Shown: piece by piece, positions 9,085-18,033 of the stretch
How positions within the stretch are numbered: the first letter of the stretch is position 1
Layout: each line of letters starts with the position of its first letter
From: Terriglobia bacterium
GTDB lineage: Bacteria > Acidobacteriota > Terriglobia > Bryobacterales > UBA6623
Assembly (NCBI GenBank): GCA_009838515.1
Contig: VXRL01000044.1
Coordinates: 32,439-96,438, forward strand
Direction: 5' to 3'
Length of the DNA stretch: 64,000 bases
Notes under the pieces: generated by a model
Database searches by the model: none
Told to the model about the DNA's origin: nothing
The model's input: only the letters and a program-made list of their open reading frames with translations
Translations under genes and position numbers: made by a program

Positions 9085-9613
9085 AGCTCTCCCTCAGCAG
9101 GTGCTCGAGCGTCGCATGGGCTCGCGGCGTTGGATCTCAGTCTTGCCGCTGCCTGTGCCTCCAGCCGTGACGCGGGGCCGGTGTGTTCACCATCGGCCTC
9201 CTGCACGCCACGAGAGCACTTCAGCCCGTCAGAGAGCGCATCACCGTCCTCGGATGCAGCTGCTGCTTGGCCTAAGCCTGCGTTGCCCGACGGAGCAAGC
9301 CGCTCACCGGGCCGAGCCGCGAGCGTTCCGGCCACCCCGTTCTCCTGACCTGCGTCGCCACGAGACAGGCCGCCTTGTGGGCCGCGCATGCGCCTGCTCG
9401 CCTCCCACTGCAGTTCCTCTTCACCTCCAGCTGTTCACGAATCCATCGGAACTCGAAGAACAACTTCGGGAAGCGAGGAGGGCTTTTCTCGGGACGGTCA
9501 AGAGAGGTTGCGGCAGAGCGCCTGTTAGTCATGGCTAGATGGAATTGCTAGGGGAAAGAGGTCGAACATCCCCTTGTGATGAGCGAGCCGCCGACTTGAG
9601 GAAAGCAAGTTTG
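9085..9613. other. intergenic, no supported gene
   Basis: Several open frames exist on both strands, but all have the Arg/Ser/Ala-rich composition of shadows, with no ribosome site or recognisable motif. No tRNA, repeat or terminator was seen. It may be decayed coding DNA next to the frameshifted DUF2141 gene. Confidence 0.5.
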
Positions 9614-10071
9614 ATGCAGCGATGTAAGCCTCACTGGGGCCGGAGATTCGCCAACGTCGCTACTGCGTTGCTTTCCGTTTTCGGCATCGCCGCATTCGGC
9701 GCAACTCTCACCGTCACTGTCGACAACATCGAGGAAAACGAGGGCCTGGCGCACGTTGTCATCTACGACGCGGCCAACTGGCTGGACGGTGATCCCGCCA
9801 ACTTCGCCGGGGCACAGTCCGTCGACATCACCGAACGCCACGACGACGGTCCGCTAGTGACTAACGTCGAACTCGAACCCGGCGAATACGCCGCTTTCGC
9901 TTACCACGACGCAACGCCAATTTCAAATTCGACAAGAATCTCATTAGGTTGCCCAAGGAGCCCTACGCGTTCAGCGGACCGTTCAACAAACTCCGGATGC
10001 CCAAGTTCGTAGACTGCAAATTCGCCATCGGCGAAGACGGGGCGGCGATCACGGTCGGGTTGCAGAAATGA
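9614..10071 (+). pseudogene. DUF2141 exported protein with a frameshift
   Basis: The start ATG at 9614 follows a GAGGAAAG ribosome site. A signal peptide is followed by the DUF2141 pattern TLTVTVDNIEENEGLAHV, then VELEPGEYAAFAYHD. At about 9911 the frame is lost: the expected continuation (NANFKFDKNLIRLPKEPYAF, ending ITVGLQK) reads in another frame to TGA at 10069-10071. A single missing base within the GAC-GC-AAC codons explains this exactly. The un-shifted frame runs into an unrelated Ser/Arg tail ending at 10012. It is either a real inactivating mutation or an assembly error. Function of the family is unknown. Confidence 0.7.
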
Positions 10072-10286
10072 TGCATTCGGCCCGATGAGGCAAGACGCGA
10101 CACAGATGGCTCACGGCCCGGTGCAGTCTTCCGCGTTAAGCCTACCGAAGGTATGCCTAAGGTGATTCCCGCAACGAGCCCTGCCGCGAAGACGGCGCCG
10201 GGGAATGCGAGCGCACCTCCCGAACCCCGCAAGCAGCCAGGCATAGCGTCGGCGTTCGGGTTGCCAGCGCACATGGCTGGACGCGC

Positions 10287-12137
10287 TTACTGCGGCATTT
10301 GCACGGCTTCCGCTAACGACTGCAGCCTGTGCAAGCGCGCATAGACTCCATCCCGCGCGAGCAGCTCGTCGTGCCCGCCGTGTTCGATAACCCGGCCGCG
10401 GTGCAGGACGACGATACCGTCAGCGCGGCGAACGGTAGACAGCCGGTGGGCGATCACGATGGACGTCCTTCCGACGAACAGCTTGGAGAGCGTGTCGCGA
10501 ATCTTGCGCTCGGTATCGGGGTCCACGCTCGACGTGGCCTCGTCCAGCACCAGGAAGGGGCGCTCGTGAACCAACGCGCGGGCGAACGAAATCAACTGCT
10601 TCTGCCCGACTGACAGCCCGGCGCCGCGTTCGAGCACGGGCTCGTCATAAGCCTCGGGCAGCGACTCGATGTGGTCCGCCAAGTGGGCGTTCTCGGCCGC
10701 GCCCCGGATGGCGTCAGGCGGCGCTTCGGGATCGCCGAGACCGATGTTCTCCGCGATCGTGCCCGAGAACAGGAACGAATCCTGCAAGACCACGCTGAAG
10801 TGCGCGCGGAGTGCCTCGGGAGTCCACTCGCGAATATCCCGCCCGCCGACCAAGATCGTGCCGCGCTGGATTTCGTAGAAACGCAGCAGCAGGCTGACAA
10901 GGGTGCTCTTGCCCGCCCCGGTGTGCCCGACCACCGCCACCATGCCGCCGGGCGGAACCTTGAAGGTGACATCTTCCAGCACCCAGTCCTCGTCCTTGTA
11001 AGCGAACCAGACATTGCGGAACTCGACGCTGGGCTGTTCGAGCTCGACCTGTCCAGCGGCCGCCTGGATCTCGACCGGCTCGGTGTCCAGCAGCTCGAAG
11101 ATCCGCTCGGCGCCCGCCATGGCTGCCTGCAAGACGTTGTACTTCTCTGCCAGGTCTTGGATCGGTCGGAAGACTCTGGTTCCATACTGTAGGAATGCCA
11201 TCAAGACGCCTAGCGAAATGGTGCCGGCGACGACCCACGCACCGCCGATGACGACCAGCAGGGCAACCCCCAGCAGGCTGATCCATTCGATCACCGGAAA
11301 GAACACCGCATGCGCCCTGACAGAGCGGTAGTTGGCCGCGCGGTGCTCGTCGTTGATGGCCGCGAAGTCGCTCAGAGCGCGCTGCTCGTGGTTGAACGCT
11401 TGGATTTCCGAGACGCCCGTGAAGCACTCTTGCAGGAACGAAGCAAGCTTCGCGACCGCCTTGCGGACGTCGCGAAAGCTGGATCGCGCTCGCCGACGGA
11501 AGATGACACTGACAATCCACACCAGCGGGCCAATGCCGAGATAGACCAAAGTCAGCCACGGGCTCAGGTAGAGCATCGCCCCGAACGCGCAGAACAGCGT
11601 GAGCACATCGCCAGCGACAGCTACCAGGCCCGAAGTGAACAATTCGTTCAGCACGTCGACATCGGTCGTGGCACGCGTTACCAGGCGCCCGCTCGGCGTG
11701 CGATCAAAGTAAGCGACGGGCAGGCGCTGCAGGTGTCCGAACACCTCGCGGCGCATGTCTCGCATCACCCGCTGTCCGGTCCAGTTCATCGTGTGGATCT
11801 GCGCCGCCCGGGTGAGCGCCCCGAGTAGCAGCGAAACCAAAGACAGAGTCACCAGCCACCAAATGCCCTGCATCGGCTCGGCGGGAAGCCACGGATCGAG
11901 CACCGAGTCGGCCGCAGGATCGGGCATGAGGTAGCGGTCGACCGCGACTTGGGTGAGCAATGGCCAGATCACGCCCAGCGCCGAATTCAGCATGAGCAGC
12001 ACCAGCGAGGCGGTCGCGAACCCGGAGTACGGACGCAAGTAGCGCCACAGGCGCTTGAGGATGGCTGCGTCGTAGAGCGCAGCGTCCGGGAGGGTCTCCC
12101 GGGCCGCGTCCAAGCCGATGCTGCGTCCGGTGCTCAT
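10287..12137 (-). CDS. ABC exporter half-transporter with catalytic Walker B Glu (subunit 2)
   Basis: A 616-residue membrane-ATPase fusion of the MsbA/LmrD/TM288 class: a six-helix domain (residues 35-330) then an ATPase domain. Walker A is GHTGAGKS, the Q-loop is VLQDSFLF, the signature is the non-canonical LSVGQ, Walker B is LVLDEATSSVD with the catalytic Glu, and the switch His is IVIAHRLST. Its start overlaps the stop of the upstream exporter gene by 4 bp (ATGA). The pair should form a heterodimer exporting lipids or drugs; the substrate cannot be read from sequence. Confidence 0.9.
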   Translation of the reverse strand: MSTGRSIGLDAARETLPDAALYDAAILKRLWRYLRPYSGFATASLVLLMLNSALGVIWPLLTQVAVDRYLMPDPAADSVLDPWLPAEPMQGIWWLVTLSLVSLLLGALTRAAQIHTMNWTGQRVMRDMRREVFGHLQRLPVAYFDRTPSGRLVTRATTDVDVLNELFTSGLVAVAGDVLTLFCAFGAMLYLSPWLTLVYLGIGPLVWIVSVIFRRRARSSFRDVRKAVAKLASFLQECFTGVSEIQAFNHEQRALSDFAAINDEHRAANYRSVRAHAVFFPVIEWISLLGVALLVVIGGAWVVAGTISLGVLMAFLQYGTRVFRPIQDLAEKYNVLQAAMAGAERIFELLDTEPVEIQAAAGQVELEQPSVEFRNVWFAYKDEDWVLEDVTFKVPPGGMVAVVGHTGAGKSTLVSLLLRFYEIQRGTILVGGRDIREWTPEALRAHFSVVLQDSFLFSGTIAENIGLGDPEAPPDAIRGAAENAHLADHIESLPEAYDEPVLERGAGLSVGQKQLISFARALVHERPFLVLDEATSSVDPDTERKIRDTLSKLFVGRTSIVIAHRLSTVRRADGIVVLHRGRVIEHGGHDELLARDGVYARLHRLQSLAEAVQMPQ

Positions 12138-13879
12138 GGCTTGGCCAGCTCCTCCTCGATGCGCTGGCGCTCGTGGATGCGAGCGTACAAGCCGCCGCGC
12201 GCGAGCAGTGTCCTATGCGAACCGATGTCAACGATCCGGCCCGCATCCATCACCGCGACTCGGTCCGCCAGCCTGGCCGAGGAGACGCGGTGCGTCACGA
12301 TCAGCAGCGTGCGCTCGCGGGTTGCTCTGCGCATGCGCTCCAGAAGCACGTGCTCGGTCTCGGCATCCAGGCTGGAAGTAGAGTCGTCCAGCACCACGAT
12401 GGCCGGATCGCACAGCAACGCCCTAGCCATCGCTACGCGCTGCTTCTGGCCACCCGACAGCGTGATTCCGCGCTCGCCGACGAGCGTGTCTAGTCCATCC
12501 GGGAAGTTGTCCTCGTCGGTGTCCAGCAGCGCCAGCCGCGCGGCCTCCGCGACCTCTTCCATGCTCGCGTCGGGCCGCCCCAAGCGGATGTTGTCGGCAA
12601 TCGAGCGGCTGAACAAGAACGTCTCCTGCGAGACGTACCCGACTTGCTTGCGCAGGGCCTCTAGCGGCAGCTGCCGGACATCGACACCGTCGATCATCAA
12701 CTCGCCGTGGGTTGGGTCGTACAGCCTGGGAACGAGGCTGGCCAGCGTAGACTTGCCGCTGCCGACCGGACCGATGACTGCCAGTGACATGCCTTCCAGA
12801 ACCGACAGGCTCACGTCGCGGACCGCATACCCGGTGGCACGGGGGTACTGGACGCTGACGGACTGCCACTTGATCGAGCCGCGGATATGAACTTGGGATC
12901 CCAGCACGCCGGGCGCGTCGGCAATCCGAGGCCTGTGGTTCAGCAGCTCGTTCAGGCGCCCCAGCGAGGCGATGCCGCGCTGGGTGATGTTCACGACCAC
13001 GCCCATGCCGATCATGGGCCAAGCGAGCATCGCCAGGAAGTAGATGAACATCGTGAACGTGCCGACCGTCATCGCGCCTTGCAACACTCGCCAGCTCCCG
13101 AATCCGAGCAGGCTGATGCCGGTCAGTCCGACCAAGAGCTCGAGCAGAGGATAGAAGCTGCGCCAAATGCGGACCAACCCGAGGCTAGCCTCGACATAGT
13201 CGGCATTGGCTGCAGCAAACCTGCCAACCTCGGCAGGCCCCTGGTTGTAAGCGCGCAGCATGCGCAGGCCGGCCAAGTGCTCCTGCACCCGGACGCTGAT
13301 CCCGGAGAAGCGCTTCTGCACGGTCTGGAACTGCTCGTGCGTGCGGCGGCCAAAGTGTCCGACTGCCAGCGAGATCAGCGGCATGGGCGCAAAGATGACG
13401 AGCGTGAGCAGCCAGTCGGTCCAGGCCATGATGGACAGCACCGTTGCAATCACCACCCCGATCTCGGCCGTGTACATCAGCCCCGGCCCCAGCAGGGAGC
13501 GCACTTGGGCGAGATCATTGGTCACCCGGGCCATCAAGTCACCGGTGCGGTAGCGCTCGTAAAACGTCCGATCCAGCGTGACCAAGTGAGCGCTAATGTC
13601 ATTGCGCAGGTCATACTCGATGTCACGCGAGATCGTGATCAGAATCCAGCGCATCGCATATTGAGCGATTCCCTTGCCGGCGGCGATGCCGAGCGCCAGC
13701 AACATGGAATTCACGGCAGCCTCTTGCTCGCCCGCAGCCAGCTGGTCCACCGCGCGCCCGATCAGCAACGGCACACCGGCCGCCAACACGCCGCGAAACA
13801 GCAGCGCGGTCAAGCCCCCCGCGTAACGCCAGCGATAGCGCAGAAGGTAAGGAAGAAGCGTGCGCAGCGTTGACAGCAA
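12134..13879 (-). CDS. ABC exporter half-transporter with degenerate Walker B (subunit 1)
   Basis: A 581-residue partner of the following gene, with the same fused membrane (residues 15-300) and ATPase domains. Walker A is GPVGSGKS, the signature is the canonical LSGGQ, and the switch is IVTHRVSS. Walker B is VVLDDSTSSLD, with Asp where the catalytic Glu normally stands. Together with the partner's LSVGQ signature this places both defects in one composite ATP site, the arrangement known for TM287/288, LmrCD and BmrCD. It is first in the two-gene operon and is translationally coupled to subunit 2. Confidence 0.9.
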   Translation of the reverse strand: MLSTLRTLLPYLLRYRWRYAGGLTALLFRGVLAAGVPLLIGRAVDQLAAGEQEAAVNSMLLALGIAAGKGIAQYAMRWILITISRDIEYDLRNDISAHLVTLDRTFYERYRTGDLMARVTNDLAQVRSLLGPGLMYTAEIGVVIATVLSIMAWTDWLLTLVIFAPMPLISLAVGHFGRRTHEQFQTVQKRFSGISVRVQEHLAGLRMLRAYNQGPAEVGRFAAANADYVEASLGLVRIWRSFYPLLELLVGLTGISLLGFGSWRVLQGAMTVGTFTMFIYFLAMLAWPMIGMGVVVNITQRGIASLGRLNELLNHRPRIADAPGVLGSQVHIRGSIKWQSVSVQYPRATGYAVRDVSLSVLEGMSLAVIGPVGSGKSTLASLVPRLYDPTHGELMIDGVDVRQLPLEALRKQVGYVSQETFLFSRSIADNIRLGRPDASMEEVAEAARLALLDTDEDNFPDGLDTLVGERGITLSGGQKQRVAMARALLCDPAIVVLDDSTSSLDAETEHVLLERMRRATRERTLLIVTHRVSSARLADRVAVMDAGRIVDIGSHRTLLARGGLYARIHERQRIEEELAKP

Positions 13880-13886
13880 AGTCGAC

Positions 13887-14300
13887 CTACCCGTGGTAGA
13901 GCATCAAGTAGATGGCCACTCCAGTCAGCGAGACGTACATCCAGAGAGGCCAAGTCCAGCGGGCGATGGCGCGGTGGCGGCTATAGTCGCCACGCCATGC
14001 GCGCAGCAGCGTGGTCGCGGCCAACGGCAGGATCACCACCGCCAGCACGATGTGGCTGAGCAAGATCGAGAAGTAGACGGGCCGGACCCAGCCCTGGCCC
14101 GTGAACGGCACAGAGCCCACCTGCCAGTGGTAGACCAGATAGCTGGCGAGAAACGCCACCGAGGCCCCGCAGGCACAGAGCATGCAGAACCTGTGCCGCT
14201 GCATGTCCCCGCGACGGATGAACACGTATCCGAGCGTCAGAAACACCGCCGCGACTGAGTTCAGGCTGGCGTTAAGCGCGGGCAGGTCGGTGAAATCCAT
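13887..14300 (-). CDS. DUF420 membrane protein
   Basis: A 137-residue inner-membrane protein with four hydrophobic segments, a conserved opening DLPALNASLNSVAAVFLTLG, and histidines in MQRHRFCM and LVYHWQVG. These features match the DUF420 family, whose genes often stand beside cytochrome oxidase and SCO genes and which has been linked to oxidase assembly (CtaM-like). It lies 28 bp downstream of the ABC-2 permease and 7 bp upstream of the exporter pair, so all may be read together. No oxidase genes are in the window. Confidence 0.8.
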   Translation of the reverse strand: MDFTDLPALNASLNSVAAVFLTLGYVFIRRGDMQRHRFCMLCACGASVAFLASYLVYHWQVGSVPFTGQGWVRPVYFSILLSHIVLAVVILPLAATTLLRAWRGDYSRHRAIARWTWPLWMYVSLTGVAIYLMLYHG

Positions 14301-14328
14301 TCGGTCGGTTCGCGCCGCGTGCCAAAGA

Positions 14329-15165
14329 TCAAGACAGGTGCGCCGCCTCAGACCGCAGCGCCTTGTGCCAGGCGGCCAGCAGCATGGCAGCGCCGAAGCC
14401 CGCGAGCACCAGCCATGACAGCTCAGGGGCCGGCACCGTGCCGGCTCCGGGCGCGCCCAGCAGCCGGCGCAGTTCGGCCACGCCGTAGGCCAGCGGGTTG
14501 ATCGTGGTAAGCCAGCGCAGCCAAGCCGCCGAGCTGTCTAAGGGGAAGACCCCGCCGGAGACGAGCCACATGGGCATCAGCACGAGGTTCATGATCGAGT
14601 GGAAGCCCTGCACCGAGTTCAGCCACCAAGCGCAGAAGAATCCCAGGCAGGTCACGCCGAATGCCATCAGCAACAGCGCCGCAAGTACCAGCGGCAGCTT
14701 GGCAAGATCGAGCGAAAGGCCTGCCAACGGTGCTAACGGCAGGAGCAGAGCGCCTTGGACGGCACCGAGGGTGGTGGCCCCGCAGACTTTTCCCAACACC
14801 AGCGCAAGGCGCGACACAGGAGCCACCAGCACGCCCAGCAGAAACCCCTCCCGGCGATCCTCGATCAGCGAGATGTTGGCGAAGATCGACGTGAACAGGA
14901 CGCTCAGCGCCAGCATCCCCGGAAAGAAGAACTGTGCGTAGCCTCCCTCGCCGGCCAGCAGCGAAGAGCCGAAGCCCGACCCTAGCACGAGCCAGAACAG
15001 CAGCGGCGTGGACAGCGTGCCGACCACTCGGCTGCGCTGGCGGTAGAAGCCGCGCAGTTCTCGCCGCCACAGCGTCGCGGCGCACAGCCAGAAGCTGGCG
15101 CTGCTAGCAGATTCGTCGCCCGCCACAGGCAGCGCGACAACTGCCCCTTCAGGCGCATCGGACAT
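14329..15165 (-). CDS. ABC-2 type transporter permease
   Basis: 278 residues. A short cytosolic N-terminus (FWLCAATLWRRELRGFYRQRSR) leads into six membrane segments, with the typical loop LIEDRREGFLLGVLVAPVSR near residue 105 and a late NPLAYGVAELRR. It resembles the DrrB/NodJ class of permease, which needs a separate ATPase; none is adjacent. In other genomes similar permeases precede DUF420 genes near cytochrome oxidase clusters, so the ATPase may be encoded elsewhere. Confidence 0.82.
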   Translation of the reverse strand: MSDAPEGAVVALPVAGDESASSASFWLCAATLWRRELRGFYRQRSRVVGTLSTPLLFWLVLGSGFGSSLLAGEGGYAQFFFPGMLALSVLFTSIFANISLIEDRREGFLLGVLVAPVSRLALVLGKVCGATTLGAVQGALLLPLAPLAGLSLDLAKLPLVLAALLLMAFGVTCLGFFCAWWLNSVQGFHSIMNLVLMPMWLVSGGVFPLDSSAAWLRWLTTINPLAYGVAELRRLLGAPGAGTVPAPELSWLVLAGFGAAMLLAAWHKALRSEAAHLS

Positions 15166-15238
15166 CGGGTGGGTCAGCGGCGGGATAGTGAGACAAGCAA
15201 CCGCACGTCCATTTTAGCGCGCAGCGCGGCCGCTGCAC

Positions 15239-15832
15239 TCACAGCTCGAGCAGGTAGCCCGGCTTGCCGACGTTTGCCGCCAGCGTCGCGCCCAGCCGCA
15301 CGGTCCGGCCAGCACCCTCGTGGATGTGCCCGCAGAAGCAGTACTCCGGCTGGTGCTCGTCGATATACTGGCGGACAGCCTTGGAGCCGAAGTGCAGGCC
15401 CGGACCGGCCTCGTCGAGAGGCGTGTTCAACGGCGGTGCATGGCAAACCAAGACCTGGGGGAACCGGCCGGCGAAACGTGATAGCTTGGCGGCCAGATCC
15501 TCCTCCGAGTATTCTCCGGGAGTGTCGAACGGCGTGGGGTTGGAATAGCCCAAGCCGGCGAAATGCACGCCGGCCACCTCGTGGACATCCTCGTGAAAGC
15601 TGCGAAAGCCGTAGCGCTCGCAGAACTCGCGCACCTGCTCGGCTGTCTCGTTATTGCCCGGCATGACCCAAAGGCGCTCGCCCAAGGGCGCGAGAACCTC
15701 TGCGCAGGGGTCGAGCGGGGCCGGGTGGGTCACCAGATCGCCGGCAGCGATGAAAACGTCGGCTTCGACCGCGACGGCCTGCCGCAAGCTGGCGAAGTCG
15801 CCGTGGATGTCGGAAAAGATCTGGAATCTCAT
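15239..15832 (-). CDS. calcineurin-like metallophosphoesterase
   Basis: A 197-residue cytosolic phosphoesterase. Metal motifs in order: DIHGD (residue 8), AAGDL (about 31), GNNE (59, in place of the usual GNHE), VCHAPP (about 130) and CGHIHEG (about 167). This is the compact YfcE-like form without extra domains; activity would be on phosphodiesters or phosphomonoesters, substrate unknown. The start overlaps the stop of the small upstream gene by one base (TGATG), making it the third gene of the rhodanese operon. Confidence 0.85.
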   Translation of the reverse strand: MRFQIFSDIHGDFASLRQAVAVEADVFIAAGDLVTHPAPLDPCAEVLAPLGERLWVMPGNNETAEQVREFCERYGFRSFHEDVHEVAGVHFAGLGYSNPTPFDTPGEYSEEDLAAKLSRFAGRFPQVLVCHAPPLNTPLDEAGPGLHFGSKAVRQYIDEHQPEYCFCGHIHEGAGRTVRLGATLAANVGKPGYLLEL

Positions 15833-16068
15833 CAGGAACCTAGGTCAGCCCGAGGGCGGCGCCGCGTGGCACCCAGCCTCTCGGAAGCTCTCTCGATCAC
15901 CTTGACCTCGGCCTGCTCCCTTCCCTCGGCCCTAGCCCGGGCGATGTTGGCACCCGGAGAGACATTGTCCGCCTTGGCGTGCCAAGTCTCGCCTATGCGG
16001 TAGGAGGTGACGCGCACCGGCCAGCCTGCCAGTTCGAGCTCGCTGACGCTGAAGCTTTCGGCCTTCAT
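15832..16068 (-). CDS. small conserved-looking protein, unknown
   Basis: 78 residues starting MKAESFSVSELELAGWPVRV. The start codon overlaps the rhodanese stop (ATGA, 16065-16068) and the stop overlaps the phosphoesterase start, so it is clearly an in-operon gene. It contains a WPVRVTSYRIGETWHAKADN segment and a basic, Glu-rich helix near the C-terminus; no cysteines or membrane segments. I do not recognise a family. The context suggests a role with the sulfurtransferase. Confidence 0.65.
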   Translation of the reverse strand: MKAESFSVSELELAGWPVRVTSYRIGETWHAKADNVSPGANIARARAEGREQAEVKVIERASERLGATRRRPRADLGS

Positions 16069-16910
16069 GCGCCGCGCTCGACCGGCGCGCCGACAAGGTT
16101 GCCCCACTCGGTCCACGACCCGTCATAGTTGCTCACGCCTTCGTAGCCCAACAGGTACTTGAGGACGAACCAAGAATGGCTGGAACGCTCACCGATGCGG
16201 CAGTACGCGACGATCGGCCTGTCGCCCACGATGCCCTCGGCGCCGTAGAGTTCGCGCAAGGCGCCGGCACTCTTGAACGTGCCGTCCTGGGCGCAGGTCT
16301 TGCCCCACGGAATGCTCCGCGCGCCCGGTACGTGCCCGCCGCGCTGGCACGTCTCGGGCAGGCCCGGAGGGGCGAGGATCTCGCCGCTGAACTCGGCGGG
16401 ACTGCGCACGTCGACTAGGTCGGTCGCGCCGGAGCCCGACGCCTCCCTGACCTGGTCTAGAAACGCCCGGATCGAAAGGTCCGGTCCGGAGGCGGAATAG
16501 TCCGTCGGCGCGACTTCAGGCGACTCCAGGGAGAGCTCGCGCCCCTCGGCCAGCCACTTCACGCGGCCGCCGTTCATCAGCCTGACATCCGGGTGGCCGT
16601 AGATCTTCAGCTGCCAGAATGCCCAAGCGGCGAACCAGTTGTTGTTGTCGCCGTACAGCACGACGACCGTGTCCCTGCTGATGCCACTGTCGCCCATCAA
16701 TTTCTCGAAGCGGTCCTTGGGCAGGATGTCGCGCACGACCGTGTCACACAGCTGGCTGTCCCACGCCCAGCCGATCGCGCCTGGCACGTGACCCTCGTCA
16801 TAGGAGCCCGTGTCCACATCGACCTCCACGACTCGGACGCCGCCGTCGCGGCTGTGATGGTCGACCCAATCGGTCGTGACTAGTACTTCGGGATGCGCGT
16901 AGCCTGACAT
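16065..16910 (-). CDS. thiosulfate/mercaptopyruvate sulfurtransferase (two-domain rhodanese)
   Basis: 281 residues with two rhodanese domains. The inactive N-terminal domain spans about residues 5-130. The active C-terminal domain carries the loop CRIGERSSHSWF near residue 235, where the Cys takes up sulfur. The CRIGERSSH loop and the closing NYDGSWTEWGN are typical of CysA-like thiosulfate sulfurtransferases. The start has a good GAGGAG ribosome site. It heads a three-gene overlapping operon with a small unknown protein and a phosphoesterase. Likely roles are sulfur transfer or cyanide detoxification. Confidence 0.9.
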   Translation of the reverse strand: MSGYAHPEVLVTTDWVDHHSRDGGVRVVEVDVDTGSYDEGHVPGAIGWAWDSQLCDTVVRDILPKDRFEKLMGDSGISRDTVVVLYGDNNNWFAAWAFWQLKIYGHPDVRLMNGGRVKWLAEGRELSLESPEVAPTDYSASGPDLSIRAFLDQVREASGSGATDLVDVRSPAEFSGEILAPPGLPETCQRGGHVPGARSIPWGKTCAQDGTFKSAGALRELYGAEGIVGDRPIVAYCRIGERSSHSWFVLKYLLGYEGVSNYDGSWTEWGNLVGAPVERGA

Positions 16911-17238
16911 GATTCGCTCCTCTCTTCCGGCGCTAGGCTCTTGGTGCTGGGCCGCCGGATTTGAACAAACGATTATAGGTCAGGCGAAGCCGCGAAAACC
17001 GCCTCACGGCGGCGAGTCCGCTGATCCGGCCGGCCACGAGACGGCACTATTTCCGCCTTCGCCGCGGGATGTGAAGAACGACCCAAGGGTGCCCGCTCAC
17101 GCGTGCCTGAGTATCAAGACTTCGCACCCGCTGTTTACAACCATTTGACGAACGGCAAGTGACCGTCCTGCAGCACCTCGCGCCTAGAAAAGCAAGGCCG
17201 TTTCGCGGCGACGCCGCAGCCAAGCACGCCAAACCCCG
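16911..17238. other. divergent intergenic region
   Basis: 328 bp between the rhodanese operon (minus) and the VTC operon (plus). It should hold both promoters, but no convincing -35/-10 pair was found. A short GC stem (CCGCC-TCAC-GGCGG) occurs at about 16999-17012. No gene was seen. Confidence 0.5.
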
Positions 17239-18033
17239 ATGTCCTCCAGTAGCGCAAGCGCTTTCGCAAGTCAAGTTCGCGACCGCCTCGCCGATTTCTC
17301 GCCGGTGTCGCTGGAGGCGATCGGGTCGCAGTCCTCGCATGACCGCTGCGACACGAAGTTCTTGCTGCGGCAGGGCCAGCTTCCCGCGCTGCTCGATGCC
17401 CTGCGGCAGGACTACCGAGTCCTGGAGGTTGGCGGGGAGCGCCTGCACCGTTACCGCACGCTCTATTTCGACACGGCAGGATTCGATCTGTACCAAAGAC
17501 ACCAGCGCTCCTCGCGCCGCGCTCTCAAGATCCGCAGCCGCCAGTACGTCGACTCGGGCCGCTCGTTCTTTGAACTCAAGCGCAAGATCGGGCCTCGCCG
17601 TACCGTCAAGCAGCGAACCGAGACCCCGGACATCGTCACCGAGCTAACTGCGGCGGAGGGCACCTTCATCGCAGCCCATGCGCGGGTCAACACCGAGCGC
17701 CTTCAACCAACGATATGGAATCGATTCGAGCGGATCACGCTCGTGTGCAAGACGAGTCGAGAGCGCGTGACGCTCGACGTCGGCGTCCACTTCAACATCC
17801 AGAGCGGCGGGATTCGGATTCCGGGCGTCGCGGTCGGCGAGTTGAAGCAGGAGCGTTTCGACCGAACATCCGCGTTCTTCGGCCACATGCGCTCGCTCGG
17901 GTCCCGTCCGACCGGATTTAGCAAGTACTGCGTCGGGGCGGTATTGCTGTACCCGCATTTGAAGCGCAGCCAAGCGCGACCCAAGCTCCGCATGCTAGCC
18001 AAGCTGGCTCGGGGAGACCGCCATGCAGCCTGA
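17239..18033 (+). CDS. VTC-domain polyphosphate polymerase-like protein
   Basis: 264 residues matching the VTC catalytic tunnel fold. Basic residues that bind phosphate chains are spread along strands: DRCDTKFLLR (residue 35), HRYRTLYFDT, RRALKIRSRQY, FFELKRKIG (about 112) and NRFERITLVCK, followed by an acidic strand LDVGVHF and GELKQERFD. This antiparallel pattern of Lys/Arg and Glu is the family hallmark, known from yeast Vtc4, which makes polyphosphate from ATP. It is soluble or peripheral. It overlaps the DUF4956 gene by 11 bp, a pairing found in many bacteria. Confidence 0.85.
   Translation: MSSSSASAFASQVRDRLADFSPVSLEAIGSQSSHDRCDTKFLLRQGQLPALLDALRQDYRVLEVGGERLHRYRTLYFDTAGFDLYQRHQRSSRRALKIRSRQYVDSGRSFFELKRKIGPRRTVKQRTETPDIVTELTAAEGTFIAAHARVNTERLQPTIWNRFERITLVCKTSRERVTLDVGVHFNIQSGGIRIPGVAVGELKQERFDRTSAFFGHMRSLGSRPTGFSKYCVGAVLLYPHLKRSQARPKLRMLAKLARGDRHAA

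Noticed and set aside
15221..15236. GC hairpin after the phosphoesterase gene as a terminator
   Set aside because: The 6-bp stem GCAGCG/CGCTGC has no T-run on the minus strand, where termination would be needed.
16940..16985. GGATTTGAACA resembling the reverse complement of a tRNA T-arm
   Set aside because: The flanking five-base arms (GCCGG and CAAAC) do not pair, and no acceptor, anticodon or D arm could be found.
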